This document shows positions 1-12,414 of a stretch of 64,000 nt of DNA, piece after piece; the stretch's first letter is position 1; every line of letters begins with the position of its first letter. Location: positions 873,621 through 937,620 of the forward strand of contig NC_037272.1 of NCBI RefSeq assembly GCF_000002425.4. The letters are read 5' to 3'. Position numbers and translations under genes: made by a program. The notes under the pieces were generated by a model. The model made no database searches. It was given only the letters and a program-made list of their open reading frames with translations, and was not told the DNA's origin. Origin of the DNA: Physcomitrium patens (taxonomy: Eukaryota; Streptophyta; Bryopsida; Funariales; Funariaceae).

Positions 1-1360
1 ATATATATATATATATATATTACTTCTATGTGTATATATGATATTTATTATTTTTTAATAAAGTCTTTGTTTATAAAATAAGTTAAGGCTCTTGAATATA
101 ACAAGGTAAAGAATATGTGATCATGCTTAGAAAGATTCAATAAAAATTAAGTATGATTTTCACTTTTTTATAATGCTCAAAGCTCTTTCTTATACAATTG
201 AAGTGTGTTTTTTTAATAAACTAGGTACTAAGATTATCACTAAATATTGTCATTTACTTGTATTATAAATTAAAAAATTCATAAGTCATTATTATTTGAA
301 ATGCTGCAAAAGTAAAGTCCAAAAGACATAATTTTATAGATGAAGGTATGTTAAGGTATAGTAAAGACAATCTTATAGTATTTCTCAAGTGCTATAGAAA
401 TTTGATTATAATTTAAGTATCTATCTATAAATATATATAATTTATAATTTTTTTATCTTTATTACAATGATATTAATAAAATAAAATAAAAAGTAGTCAT
501 TTTATATGTACTTATTATATTTTTTATAATCAATGAATATCTTCATTTTTTTTAAGACCATAGATAATATTTAATTAATGATTTATATTGGTTGGATGAA
601 CCGTGATTGTAATAAGTTTTTAAGCTTTATTTATACTATTAATTATAATAGAGGTTTTTTTATTTTATTTTTAGTATTGAATTTAAGATTAGCAAGATAC
701 AATATTAAATCATCTCTTCAAGTATGCTATTGAGGTCTTTCTAAGAATAAAAAAAATAATACTTTATTACATGACTAATATATTATATTTAGATACTTCT
801 TCATTAACCAAATAAATATTTACTTTAATCATTGGCAATTTCTTATATTTATGTAACACATCTACTAATTTTTAATTTACACATTGAATATTTTTTTATT
901 TTATTTTGTATGTCTTATATATCAATCATTTAAGATTTAAAGATAAATAGCAACATCACCATTGATAATGAAGTTTTTAGAAGTTATTTTAAAATAAAAT
1001 ATTAAATTAAGAAATAAACTATTAAAATAAAAAATTAATAGTTATAGATAAAAATTAATCTTATTAATTATTTTTGGCAAATTGTAAATAATATGAGGCT
1101 TCTTGCCACTTCAATCTATCTTAGTATTTATAGCTATCAACCAAAGACATAAAAATATAATTTTTAAAACAAAAATAAAAAATATTAATAGAAGTTAAAA
1201 GTAATAAACTATCTAATAAAATATATTTGGATAGGAAAAAAAAGATAATTATTATAGATAGAAAAAAATTTAAAATATCAAAAACCACAAAATAATGAAT
1301 TAAAAATACAATCCAAGTTAGAATATTATTTTGTACTAAGTAAATACCAAGGTATTAATT
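1..1360. other. AT-rich intergenic sequence
   Basis: No gene is recognisable. The window opens with an (AT)n run (1-20). The rest is very AT-rich with short A and T tracts and stop codons in every frame. It ends where the Gypsy 5' LTR begins. Confidence 0.6.
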
Positions 1361-1375
1361 TTTTGTCATAGATAT
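1361..1375 (+). repeat. First 15 bp of the Gypsy 5' LTR, cut off by the Copia insertion
   Basis: The 15 bases before the Copia element (TTTTGTCATAGATAT) align with the start of the intact 3' LTR (TGATGTCATGAATAT at 11,872). The LTR sequence resumes on the far side of the Copia element at 5,898. Its last five bases, GATAT, are the Copia target duplication. Confidence 0.75.
1371..1375 (+). repeat. Left target-site duplication of Copia element 1 (GATAT)
   Basis: GATAT immediately precedes the 5' LTR and is repeated exactly at 5,898-5,902 just after the 3' LTR. Five base pairs is the usual duplication length for Copia integrases. Confidence 0.85.
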
Positions 1376-1678
1376 TATTGAAGATCAGAAATAACTTGCT
1401 TAGTTACAACCACATAGAGATTAAGCATAGTATGTTGCTAATAGTCAAAAGACAACAAAGAGTTAAATGAAGTTACTATGGTGGCACCTAAGGTTTAGTT
1501 GGATGAAGTAGAAATAGATGTAATATCAAAAGGATGGATGTTACCTTGTTGGTAAGGAAATCATCACTTATAAGTAAAAGGTGTTGGAAGTAAGAATTAT
1601 CTTTCTCCACACCTCTCTTAGAATACAATCCTTGCTCATGCTAAGTGTTTGTAGCTTTTAGACTTCTTTTCTTCAATA
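1376..1678 (+). repeat. Copia 1 5' LTR
   Basis: This 303-bp segment is colinear with 5,594-5,897 with scattered mostly transition differences. It runs from TATTGAAGATC to CTTCAATA. Confidence 0.9.
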
Positions 1679-2242
1679 GGTTATGAGCCCGCTTACATTT
1701 GCTTGAATGTTTTGAAGTTCTTTGAAGTGGTTGTTGATGTGTGGATTAGATTAAATTTTCATTGCTGATGATAGGATTTAGAGGTACCTAACTTTCAGAT
1801 TCAAATCTAAATCTAGATCTTGTTTGCTCTTACTTGAAGTTAAGAGCATTTTTGGTGTTAGTATTTGGTTTTCTACCTTAAGGCAAAGTTATAGAACACT
1901 TGCATTGTGCTATTGCTGAGATAGATCCTTGGTGGTCTAACTTTATAGTTTTATGTCCTAAAATTGTTGATTATGCTTAAAAGGTCTCTAATAGTGTATA
2001 GAGGTAATTTGTGAGCATAAGAGTGATTTTTGAGTGGCAAATCAGATTTGAGATACTTAGATAGGTCATCAAACTTGTGAGAAGTCTTCAAAGTGAAGTT
2101 GAGAGTGTTTTTGAGAGTAAGAACACTAGTTTGTTCACAAAGAAGGATTCTGTGATTTTAAGGTAGCAAAAACTTCTTGGTGATTTTGAGAGCTTTAGGA
2201 CTTCTTCTTACAATCTTTTTTTGATACAACTCTTCCTTAGAC

Positions 2243-4553
2243 ATGGCTTCAATTAAAGGTGAAGGATTGAAAGTTATTGAAAAGTTTAGAAGTGATAATT
2301 TCTACCATTGGAAGGTATAAATGAAGCTTTTGTTGGCATCTTTGGATCTTTGGGATATTGTAGATAAAAGTGAAGAGGCTCTAAGAATAGATGCTGATAT
2401 GAAGGAGAAGAAGGAGTTCAAATGTCGTGAAAAGAAGGCTTTTGGATTGATTGCAACCAATGTGGATAAAGCCAACTTCTCCCACATTATCTCTTACAAA
2501 GAACCACCAGAAACATGGAAGACTCTTTTCAACATCTATGAGAGTAAGAACTTATCCAACATCATCTATACAAGGAGAAAGTTCTTCACTTGCAAGATGG
2601 AAAAAGTTGAAGACCTCATGGCCCATGTCAATAAGGTAAAGGCTCTTGTAAATTAACTAACAATTGTTGACAAGCCTTTAGAAGAAAGTGATATTATCAT
2701 GACTTTATTGATGAGCCTTTCTGAATCCTACAACTATCTTATTATGGCATTGGAGTCCATTAAGCTAAAAGAGCTTACAATGGACTATGTGATGGCAAGA
2801 CTTGTCCATGAAGTAACCAAGAAGAAAGAAAAGGAGCTCCAAAGTGAAGATTCAGTATTCTATTCAGGACAAGGCAAGGGAAACTATCCAAATCAACAAG
2901 GTAATGTCAAATCTTGCTTCATTTGTGGCAAAGTAGGCCATTTTGTTCGAAATTACTACAAAGGCAAAAAGATGGAGAAGGACAATGTAAATAGTGTGTA
3001 AGATGAGTTTGAAAGATAAGATTATGCATTCACGGCAATAAATGGAACCTCTATGGCTACCATGTCAAGATGGATTGTGGATTCAGGTTGTTCTAAGCAT
3101 GTGACACCTTATAAGTATTCATTTGATACTTATGAGGCTATTCTAGGATCAAACATGTTGTTGGTGGATAGTGGCACATGTGAAGCCATTGAAATTGGCT
3201 CTATTATAGTGGAGGTGGTTGTGAATAGACAAACTAATAGGATCAAATTCCAAAACGTCTTTCATGTGCCTAAGATGAAACAAAACCTACTTTCAGTGAG
3301 TAAACTTATAATGGAAGGTTTTAAAGTTTAATTTGACATGAATGGATGTTTTGTAAGAACATTGAGTGGAGATAAGGTCTTCAAAGGCTTGAAAGAGGGA
3401 AATTTGTACTACTTCATTTATAAGAAGGTGAATGGAGTGGATGTAGCTGCATTTGCTGAGTTTACATCAAACCAAGACAAGTTGAATATATGGCATCATC
3501 GCCTTAGCCATTTGAATGTAAAAAATATGAGAGAGCTCAAGTCTATGGTGAATCACTTAGATCTTGGCAATATAAGCTAAAATACAAAACAACTTGCATA
3601 TGAAGGATGCATACAAGGCAAACAACAAAGGGCCTCATTTCTAAGGAGTGTAGCAACACGTGCTACTAAGTTGCTGGAGATTATTCATTCGGATGTATGT
3701 GGACCTATGAAGAAAACAAATATTGGAGGATCAAGGTATTTTTTCACTTTCATTGATGATTATTCAAGAAAGATTTGGATCTATATTCTTAAAGTAAAAA
3801 GTGAATGCTTTTGGAGGTTTAAGGAGTTTAAAGCACTTATTGAAAAATAAAGTGAATGTAAAATCAAGGTACTACGTACGAACAATGGTGGTAAGTACAT
3901 GTCCAAGAAATTTGATGTTTATTTGAAGAATGAAGAAATTGCTAAACAAACCACAACTCCATATACTCTACAACAAAATGGTGTTGTTGAAAAGACAAAT
4001 CAAACTATTATAGAGATGGCAAAGAGCATGCTTCATGTACAAAACCTTGGCTATGAATTTTGGATGGAAGTTATAGTGAATGCAGTGTATATAAGAAATA
4101 GGTGTCCAACAAGTGCTCTTGCATCAATGATACCACAAGAAGCTTGAAGTTGCAAACAACCTTGCATTTTCCATATGAGGACCTTTGGTTGCATTGCATA
4201 TGCAAAAATATTAGATTGTATGAGGTCCAAACTTGATGCAAAAGGTATAAAGTATGTGTTTCTTGGTTACTATGAAGGTACTAAGACATATAGGCTAATG
4301 TGCTTGAAAACCAAGAAGATCATCAAAAGTCGTGATGTTGAGTTTTTGGAGCACAAGAGTACTTGTGAGCACTTGAAGATGTATCCAAGTGGGAGTAATG
4401 GTGTGTTTATGGACATATCTTTGAATTCAACAAAGAAACAAGAAGATGAAAAAAATAAAGATGATGAAGATAAAAAGCCAAAGAAGATTGAAAAGATGAA
4501 GGCTCCTACAATTGCTAGGAACAACAATGAAGGAAATAAAAATATTGAAGATT

Positions 4554-4584
<31 letters not shown>

Positions 4585-5575
4585 GTACCAATCATTGAAT
4601 GAGAAACGACAAGGTTTAAGAGAGAAGAAGGTTTGAAAAGAACATAGAGTGCAACAAGGTGAATCTTCTTCAATAAATGAAAGGACATATCTTTTGAGAG
4701 AAAGAAGGCAACGTGGTGAATGGTAGAAGGATCACATCTTTTTTCAAGTAAGTGAAGAAGATGTAAATGTTACTCTTCTTCCTGATCCATTATCTTTGTG
4801 TGATGCATTGAAGTCCCAAGATGCAATCAAGTGGAAGAAGACTATGAAAGAAAAGTACCAATCTCTTATGGACAATGATACATGGAAATTGGCATCTCTT
4901 CTAGCAAATCGATCTAGTATTGGTTGTAAATGGGTATTTAGGACTAAAAGAGATGCAATGGGTGTAGTGGAAAGGCACAAGCCAATACATATCTAAGACT
5001 GGACCATTGCATTGCACAACAGTAAAGAGGATATTGAGGTACTTAAAAGTTATAAAAGACTTCAAATTGTGCCTTAGTAGTAAGAACATTGATTTGTAAG
5101 GTTATTGTGATGCGATTTGGACTAGAAATACAAATGATAGAAGATCCACAATAAGATATGTCTTCTCCATTGGAATAGGAGCTATTTCATGGAATTCCAA
5201 GAGACAACCTATTATTGCAAGATCAATGATGGAGGCAAAGTACATGGCAGCAAGTCATTGTGCAATGGAGGCGTGTTGGATAAGGCAACTCTTAGAAGAT
5301 ATTAGAATAGTGCAATTAGAAGCAACTCTAATTATGTATGACAATCAACGATGTCTTGCATTTGCCAAGAATAAAAAAAAAAAAAAAAAAAAAATCATTC
5401 AAGGACCAAAGACATTGATGTTCAACATCATTTTATACAAGAGAAGATTGAAGATGGAATAATAAGTATAAAGTATTGTACTACAAATGACATGCTTGCT
5501 AATGTGCTTATAAAGGTATTGGTGAAAGATAGACATTATGAGTTGATACAACGATTAGGATTGAAAGCCTTTTGA
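2243..5575 (+). pseudogene. Copia gag-pol polyprotein, interrupted
   Basis: The frame starts at an ATG (MASIKGEG...) and stays essentially in one frame through gag, protease and integrase, broken by stops at 2,318, 2,654, 2,999, 3,329, 3,578, 3,848 and 4,144. Seen: a zinc knuckle CFICGKVGH with its last Cys replaced by Tyr (near 2,915); protease motif WIVDSGCSKH (3,071); GAG-pre-integrase WHHRLSHL (3,490); integrase HSDVCGP and FIDDYSR, with the second catalytic Asp changed to Asn in LRTNNGG (near 3,878); and an Asp-codon repeat in the linker (4,553-4,581). RT starts normally (CKWVFRTKRDA) but jumps near 4,983 to the segment before RNase H, so the YVDD centre is missing. RNase H (GYCDAIW...SMMEAKYMAAS) carries an A20 run near 5,373. 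Confidence 0.9.
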
Positions 5576-5583
5576 AAATTAGC

Positions 5584-5593
5584 AAAGTGGGAG
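5584..5593 (+). other. Copia 1 polypurine tract
   Basis: AAAGTGGGAG abuts the 3' LTR. This is the usual primer for plus-strand synthesis in plant Copia elements. Confidence 0.8.
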
Positions 5594-5897
5594 TGTTGAA
5601 GATCAACAAGTATGTGCTTAGTTACAATCACATAGAAATTAAGTATAGTATGTTGCTAATAGTGAAAAAGGTAGCACAGAGTTAAATGAAGTTAATATGG
5701 TGGCACCTAAGGTTTAGTTGGATGAAGTAGAAATAGATATAATATCAAAAAGATGAAAGTTGCCTCGTTGGTAAGGAAACCACAACTTATAAGTAAAGAG
5801 TGTTGGAAGTAAGAATTATCTTTCTTTACACTTCTCTTAGAGTACAATCCTTGTTGATGCTAAGTATTTCTAGCTTTTAGACTTCTTTTCTTCAATA
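5594..5897 (+). repeat. Copia 1 3' LTR
   Basis: The 304-bp partner of the 5' LTR runs from TGTTGAAGATC to CTTCAATA and is followed by the GATAT target duplication. Confidence 0.9.
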
Positions 5898-6214
5898 GAT
5901 ATATCTATAATTATTTAAATAATATAAATAGATAGAAGTAGATAAAAATAAGTTAATCTCATAATATCTTATAGAAAAGCTTCCTAAAAGTTTCATAGAT
6001 ATAATTTTATCTTTATACATGCCTAGAGATGATTGATACATTAAAAACTTGACCAATAAATTATCCATGTATTACATGTATTGATAGCTTTTAATGGAAA
6101 GCTAATAATATTGCACACTTATAGGAAACTTGCCTTTCAAGTTAAGATATGTGACTTACAAATTAGATACACATTAGAGATCCTATAAATCATTGCTATA
6201 TAACTCTTAGGTAG

Positions 6215-6301
<87 letters not shown>

Positions 6302-6504
6302 GTAAGAATGAATCTTTCTTCACTCTTGTTAATTTTGTTTTTTTGCTTCTAGTCTAATTTCAAGAGATTCTAGTATTTTAGCCTTTGGCAATAGCCATTC
6401 TAATTTCTTATTGAATATATTTACTATCTTATTTCTAATTTATCATTTCTCTTTGATTCATTTTTCACTTATTTATGTATCTTCTTTGAATTCTTATCTT
6501 TAAT
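5898..6504 (+). repeat. Gypsy 5' LTR, main part, with an expanded (AT)n tract
   Basis: Colinear with the 3' LTR from its 16th base: shared blocks include GCTTCCTAAAAG, CATGTATTGGTAGC-like and TTTCTTATTGAATATATT. An (AT)n tract of about 85 bp (near 6,212-6,297) replaces the short TATATATATA found at the same place in the 3' LTR. Confidence 0.85.
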
Positions 6505-7550
6505 AGATTAATAAGTATATTAATTTATTATTTTTTCCTTCTTTTTAAAAGTGAGTGGATTACCTCACTTCTATTGTTGTATTTCAAATGTTGCAGATTA
6601 TCCACCTTGAACTAATATTTATTTTTTTAATACTGATTTTTTCTTTAAAAATAGTAGATTACTCTTCTTTTTAAAAATTTTCATTTGATATTAGAGGTTG
6701 CAAATTATCCTCTTTTAATTTGACTTGTAAATTTATTAAATTATTTGAAATAAAAAAACCTCAGATGCTATTCTTAATAAAAATAACAATAGTTTTGTAA
6801 CTATTGTAAATCTTTACAAACTTCTGAATATTTTTAGGATGAAAATTTCATACATCACTAATGCCAACTATAGAAGTATTATTCCTATGTCTATAAAAAA
6901 AATACTCTAAAATTTGTGCCAAGAAGTTGTATAATTTAAAAAAAAAAGTAGATTGATCTTACAATAAAATTTAAAAAGTCTTACTTCTACAAGCATAAGA
7001 CAATAAAGATTAGTATACTTGAGAAGTTTAATGGAATAAGATCAAAATTTCAAGGATTTTTGTAATAAATTAAGTTCTATCTAAATTTCTATCTTTTCCA
7101 ATATCTTAATGGATTTACTCAAGTTGGGTTCGTGGATGCATTTCTATCTGGAAGTACTTTCTTTTGATTTTTACCTTTGATGGAAAAAGATTCACGGCTC
7201 TTTTATGATTTGAATTCATTCTTAAAATTTTTTATGGCCACATTTAGAAAAAAAGATCAAGAGATAGAGTAGCACAAATTAAACTTTTATCTTTACAATA
7301 AAGATCAAAATCAACCACCATATATGCTGCTGAATTCCAAAACCTTGCTTGTAATGTAGATTGAAACAATAAAGCATTTATCAATAAATTTTGATATAGA
7401 ATAAAGAATGATATCAAAGATTTGTTATTCATAATATTCAAAGCACATTCTTTGAATTAATTTATTACTCAAGGCATTACATATAATAATTAATTACTTG
7501 ATAGACATCAAGTAAAAACTTTTGGCTGCAAAGAAATAAATCAAGTAATA
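6505..7550 (+). other. Gypsy leader and N-terminal gag region, unreadable
   Basis: Internal sequence between the 5' LTR and the first recognisable gag motif. It is AT-rich with many stops; no protein motif could be read. A primer-binding site is not evident after the LTR end. Confidence 0.5.
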
Positions 7551-10500
7551 ATGTCAGCTCTTAAGTTTTCAAAAATTTATTTGTCAAGGTTAGAATCAAT
7601 TCAAATTGATACAATACATTTTAAATCTCTCATGGAGCAAAAAAAAGTCAATGTTATCAAGAGGATTTGTGCTTATATTGTAGAGAAGCTAAGCACACTA
7701 TTCAATATTTTCCAAAGAAATAATACAATCACAAAATGACAAGCATGGTTTCTCAAGATGACAATGTGTCAAAAAATGAGTTTCTCTAGGTACAATAGAA
7801 ACCATGCAGCTAGAATCATGTATAACCTCTAAAAAATATATTATTATTTTTTCAAATTCTTTGCCTTGTTTTACAATAGATGTATGTTTAGGACCTAAAA
7901 AACACAATTTTTTTGTCTTGTTAGATTAAAAAACCTTAGCTTGTTTTATAGACAAAGACTTTCTCAAAAAACTAGAAATAACTTTAGTTAAGAAAACTAA
8001 ATCGACACATGTAAGAAATATAGATAATTATTCATTGTCTACTAGAGATATTATCTATGAGAATATTTCTTAAGATGTAGTAGTTAAAGATTATAATAGC
8101 ATAGTAATAATTAATATCATAAGATCTCTCTCCAACTCAATTTTTTTAGGATTATCATGGTTAAAAAAGTATAACTCTTATATAAATTAAATTTCTTGTG
8201 ACCTTGATTTTTTTAGTAATTTAATTCAAAATTTTGTTAGCCAAATAAAAATACATAAGTCTAATACATCCAAATCTCTACTAATAGGTGCAAAAGATTT
8301 CATGCATGTGGCAAAAGAAATAATATCTTTTTTTTATATATGCCACCTCTATTTTTGATGGTGAAAAGATGTCAAGTAATATTCTTAGCTTGTATTAAGA
8401 TTTTAAAGATATTTTTAGAAATAAAAATAAAAATATTTTTCTAAATCATCAATTCTATGATTATTCAATTGATATTCAAAAAAGAGCTCAATTGCCATTT
8501 ATACCAATCTACAATTTATCACAAAATAAGTTGGCTGCATTAAAGAAATATATTGACAAAAAAATTAGACAAAAAATTTATACATTATTTAAAATCTTTA
8601 GCAAGAGCTCCTATCTTATTCTAAAAAAAGATAGATCTTTATAGATATTCATAGACTATTAAAGAACTTAATAAGATCACCATTAAAAATAATTATTTTT
8701 TATCTATAATTTCAAGACTTTTTGACCAATTCAATTAAATAAAAAAATATAAAAATAGAGCTTTAGAAAGTATATAACTTTGTATGTATTAGAAAAAGAG
8801 ATAAATAAAAAATTATGTTTTGAATTAGATGTGGATATTTTGAATATAATGTTATACCATTTGGATTCACAAATATACCAATTGCTTTTCAATATCTTAT
8901 AAAGGATTTTTTTTGTGAGTTTTATGGTGACTTTGTTATCTATTATCTAGACAATAGCTTAATCTATTCTAAGAATATTAAAAATATGAAATTCATATTT
9001 ATCATGTGTTATAGAAATTAAAAGATACAAGATTATATGCCAAAATAAAAAAAACTATGTATTTTATACCACTCAAGTTGATTTCTTAGGATATATAATT
9101 TCAAATAATGGCCTTATGATGGACCTTAAGAAGGCCCAAACTAACATGGATTGAAAGATTCCAAAAACAATTAGAAATATGTAATTTTTTTAAAAAAAAT
9201 TTATCAACTATTATCATATTTTTACCAAGAAGTTAGTTTAAGTTAAAAATCTTCTTATATGCTTGACATGTAAAGATAAACTTGAATAAAGTAAAGAAGT
9301 TAAAGAATCTTTTGAAGCCTTGAAAATAATATTTATTTTTGTATCAATTTTATATTAAGTTGATTTTTTTAAGATGTTATTTATGAAAATAGATGCATTA
9401 GTTTTTGCCATAGATATTATTTTGTTACAAATAAGAGCAAATGACAAGCTCTACTCAATAACTTTTTATTTTAAGAAATTTTTAGCAACTAAGATTAATT
9501 ATGAAATCCATAATAAAGAACTTTTTGTAATTGTTAAATATTTTAGTATTGATTTTATTTCAAAAATGGCATCATTATCTAGAAGGCACTTCAAGTCCAG
9601 TCATTATGTATATAAATCATAAGAACCTTGAGTATTTTATGTCGGTATATATTTTGAATTGTTGCTAAGTCCATTGAAGTATGTCTTTATTAAGATTTGA
9701 TTTCAAGGTCACTTATCAATTCAAAAAATGATATGATTTATTAGACACCATTTCTAGACATCCTTATCTTGTACCAAAAGAAGAAAATGGAGCTTTTAAT
9801 CAACAAAGAACATTTTTCTTGAAGTTGGAGCATCTTCATCTTCAAACAATAAAATCTACTTTGACTGTTGATTCAATCTTTTTTAAATAAGTTGAATTGA
9901 ATATGTTCTTCAATTTTTTTATTTATAATATTAAGAATATTTTTTTAAAAGTCTCATAATACTTCTGAGTTTAAATTTTAAAAAAATCTATTCTATTTCA
10001 AGAAATAATTATACATTCTAAAAGAAGAAGCATAATTATGTATTATTTAAGCTTACGTCAATTTCTCAATAATATGATATTTTGGATATAATAAGATTTT
10101 AAAACTAATATTTAGATATTTTTAGTGGCTTCAAATATAGAAATTAATTAAAGCTTTTATACAATCATTTGATGTTTGTTTTAGATCAAAAACTCCTTGT
10201 CATCAACCTTGTGGACTTCTTCAGCCATTACCTATTTCAAAACAACTATGGTCTTCTATTTCTATGGATTTCATTATGAATCTTCTAGTCTTAGATTTGT
10301 ATGATTTTATAATCATGATATTAGATTGTTTCATTGAGATGGTATATATTATGTTATGTATAAAATCTATCACAAGTAAAGATGCGACTAAATTTTTTCT
10401 TAACAATATCTATCTCTATCATGGATTGCTGAAGGATATTATATCAAATAGGAAGATTCAATTTATATCAAGATTTTTAAGAATCTTTTTAATATTTTAA

Positions 10501-11300
10501 AGATAAATATAAATCTTTCTTTGACTTTTTATCCTCAAATTGATGTACAAACAAAGCAAATAAATCAAGTTTTAGAGTAGTTTTTAAGATATATTATCAA
10601 TTATTAATATGATGATTGGACAATTTTTTTTCCATTGATAGAGTTTACTTATAATAATATGATAAATTCTTTTATACAAAAAATCCTTTTTTTTGCTATT
10701 TATGATTATTATCTATGAATTAATACTTTTGATTTTTTAAAAGTTGATAACCTTAAGACAAAAGATTTGATGAATCATTTATTTGTATTTCAAACAACAA
10801 CAAGGGTAAAATTAAAAGAAGCTTAAAAATGAAAAAAGACCAATACGGATGCCTATTGTAAGAAATAGCTTTAATTCCATATTGGCAATAAGGTATAGTT
10901 ATTTTATAACAATATTAAGATTAGATACTCTTGTGATAAATTGAATTATCATAGGTTTTGACCATTTTCTATTTATCAAAAAATCAATCATATTGCTTAT
11001 CAATTATATCTAATGGAGTCTATAAAGATCCTTTCTATATTCTATATGTCTCTTCTTGAGCCATTTAAGATATTGAATATCTTGAAAAAATAAATAAATG
11101 TATTTTTTCCTATAAAAGTAGATAATAATGAAGAGTTTGAGGTAGAAGAAGTTTTAGATTTAAAATGGTATTAAAATAGATTGAAATATCTTATTCATTA
11201 GTGTAGATATAATATTAGTAAATGCACATAGGAGCGACCAAAGAATCTTTCAAATGCAACAAAGAAGGTGATTATTTTCATTGACGACATCCATCAAAAC
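7551..11300 (+). pseudogene. Gypsy chromovirus gag-pol polyprotein, heavily decayed
   Basis: Read across frames on the plus strand. A gag zinc knuckle CLYCREAKHTIQYF lies near 7,665-7,710, with its last Cys lost. Protease similarity is near 7,900-8,230 (LGLSWLKKYN), the active Asp being followed by a stop. RT is near 8,650-9,050, where the YLDD box reads YLDN (8,941). RNase H is near 9,370-9,560 (YFKKFLATKINYEIHNKEL). The integrase core is near 10,190-10,600 (LLQPLPISKQLWSSISMDF), with its second Asp changed to Asn (IISNRKIQF) and a third-acid Glu apparently changed to Lys. A chromodomain at about 11,121-11,300 reads EFEVEEVLDLKW and continues through NLSNATKKV. Many stops and frameshifts make it non-functional. 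Confidence 0.85.
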
Positions 11301-11871
11301 CAAGATAAAGGATAATAAATCTTTGTTAGAAAAGAATTACAATTTAAGAAAGATTGCATCCAACCTTTTGTCCTTGTTTGTAGTTTTTGTATATTGATGG
11401 AATTAAAGAGATTAAAAAGTAATAGCTAATAGATTCAACTCAGGAGCCATTATTTGCTAACTTATTAGACTAGACATTGTGAATATCATAGCTTTCAAGA
11501 CAACGTAATTGAAATGAAGACTTCTAAAAATGATGTTTTTTTCCTTAAATAGATGGCAAGATATAATGTGTTTGATATCATGACCTTAGAATAGACTCTT
11601 GATATTTGGTGATTTTATTAGAGGTAGAAATAAATTATCATAGTATTATAAATGTTTCATTTAAAGGAAGTTACAAAGACCTCAATAATGATCAGATAAT
11701 AGGGTGGTCTTTTTGCTCTAAAATGGAACATTATTAGTGGTTAAAAAGACCTATTAACTACCTTTGAAGGTAATAATAATAAGAGTATATAGAAAATATA
11801 ATTTGTTTCATCTTGGATTTTTTCAACATGTGATCACCACTCTTCATAGAACTTCTCTCTAAAAAAGGGAA
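11301..11871 (+). other. Gypsy 3' untranslated region
   Basis: This stretch between the chromodomain and the 3' LTR contains no protein motif. It ends in the purine tract AAAAAAGGGA just before the LTR. Confidence 0.5.
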
Positions 11872-12414
11872 TGATGTCATGAATATATTTGTAGTTACTT
11901 AGATAATATAAATAAATAGAAATAAATAAAAAAATTAATTTAATAATATTTCAAGGAGAAGCTTCCTAAAAGCTTCATAGACATGGCTTCATCTTTATAT
12001 ATGTCTATAAGTGATTGGTAGGTTAGAAACTTGGCCAACAAATTAGCCACATGTCACATGTATTGGTAGCTTATAGTATGAACTAACAATGTAGTGCACT
12101 TATAAGAAACTTGCTTTGTAAGTTAAGACATGTATCTTGAAAATTGGACATGTGTTTAAGGTCCTATAGAATGTTGTCACATAGCTCTTAGATAAATAGT
12201 ATATATATATAAACAAGAATAAAGCCTTCTTCACTTTTTTTAATTCTTTTCTTAATTCTAATCTAATTTCAAGAGTCTCTAATTTTTTAGCCTTTAGCAA
12301 TAGCTATTTTAGTTTCTTATTGAATATATTTATTATCTTATTTCTAATTTTTTATCTATCTTTTATTCAATTTTTACTTATTTATATATCTTCTTTGAGT
12401 TCTTTTTCTTAACA
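11872..12414 (+). repeat. Gypsy 3' LTR
   Basis: A 543-bp LTR running from TGATGTCAT to CTTAACA. A TATA-like run (12,200-12,210) followed by a CTTCTTCAC motif is shared with the other copies and is a plausible LTR core promoter. Confidence 0.88.

Larger units (their letters stand above)
1376..5897 (+). mobile_element. Copia LTR retrotransposon 1, decayed, inserted in the Gypsy LTR
   Basis: The element is 4.5 kb with LTRs of 303 and 304 bp, bounded by GATAT duplications. Its LTR ends are inverted (TRTTG/CAATA). A degenerate primer-binding site follows the 5' LTR (GGTTATGAGCCC, resembling the plant initiator-Met type), and a polypurine tract AAAGTGGGAG ends one base before the 3' LTR. Domain order is gag, protease, integrase, RT, RNase H, which defines Copia. 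Most of RT is deleted and many stops interrupt the frame, so it cannot transpose by itself. Confidence 0.93.
1361..12414 (+). mobile_element. Gypsy LTR retrotransposon (chromovirus), decayed, split by a Copia insertion
   Basis: Two diverged LTRs flank a plus-strand internal region. The 5' LTR is 1,361-1,375 continued at 5,898-6,504; the 3' LTR is 11,872-12,414. Domain order is gag zinc knuckle, protease, reverse transcriptase, RNase H, integrase, then chromodomain. Integrase after RT with a C-terminal chromodomain defines a Gypsy chromovirus. A purine tract (AAAAAAGGGA) lies directly before the 3' LTR, which begins TGATGTCAT and ends TTAACA. Stops and frameshifts are everywhere, so the copy is dead. 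No convincing target duplication or primer-binding site remains. Confidence 0.9.
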
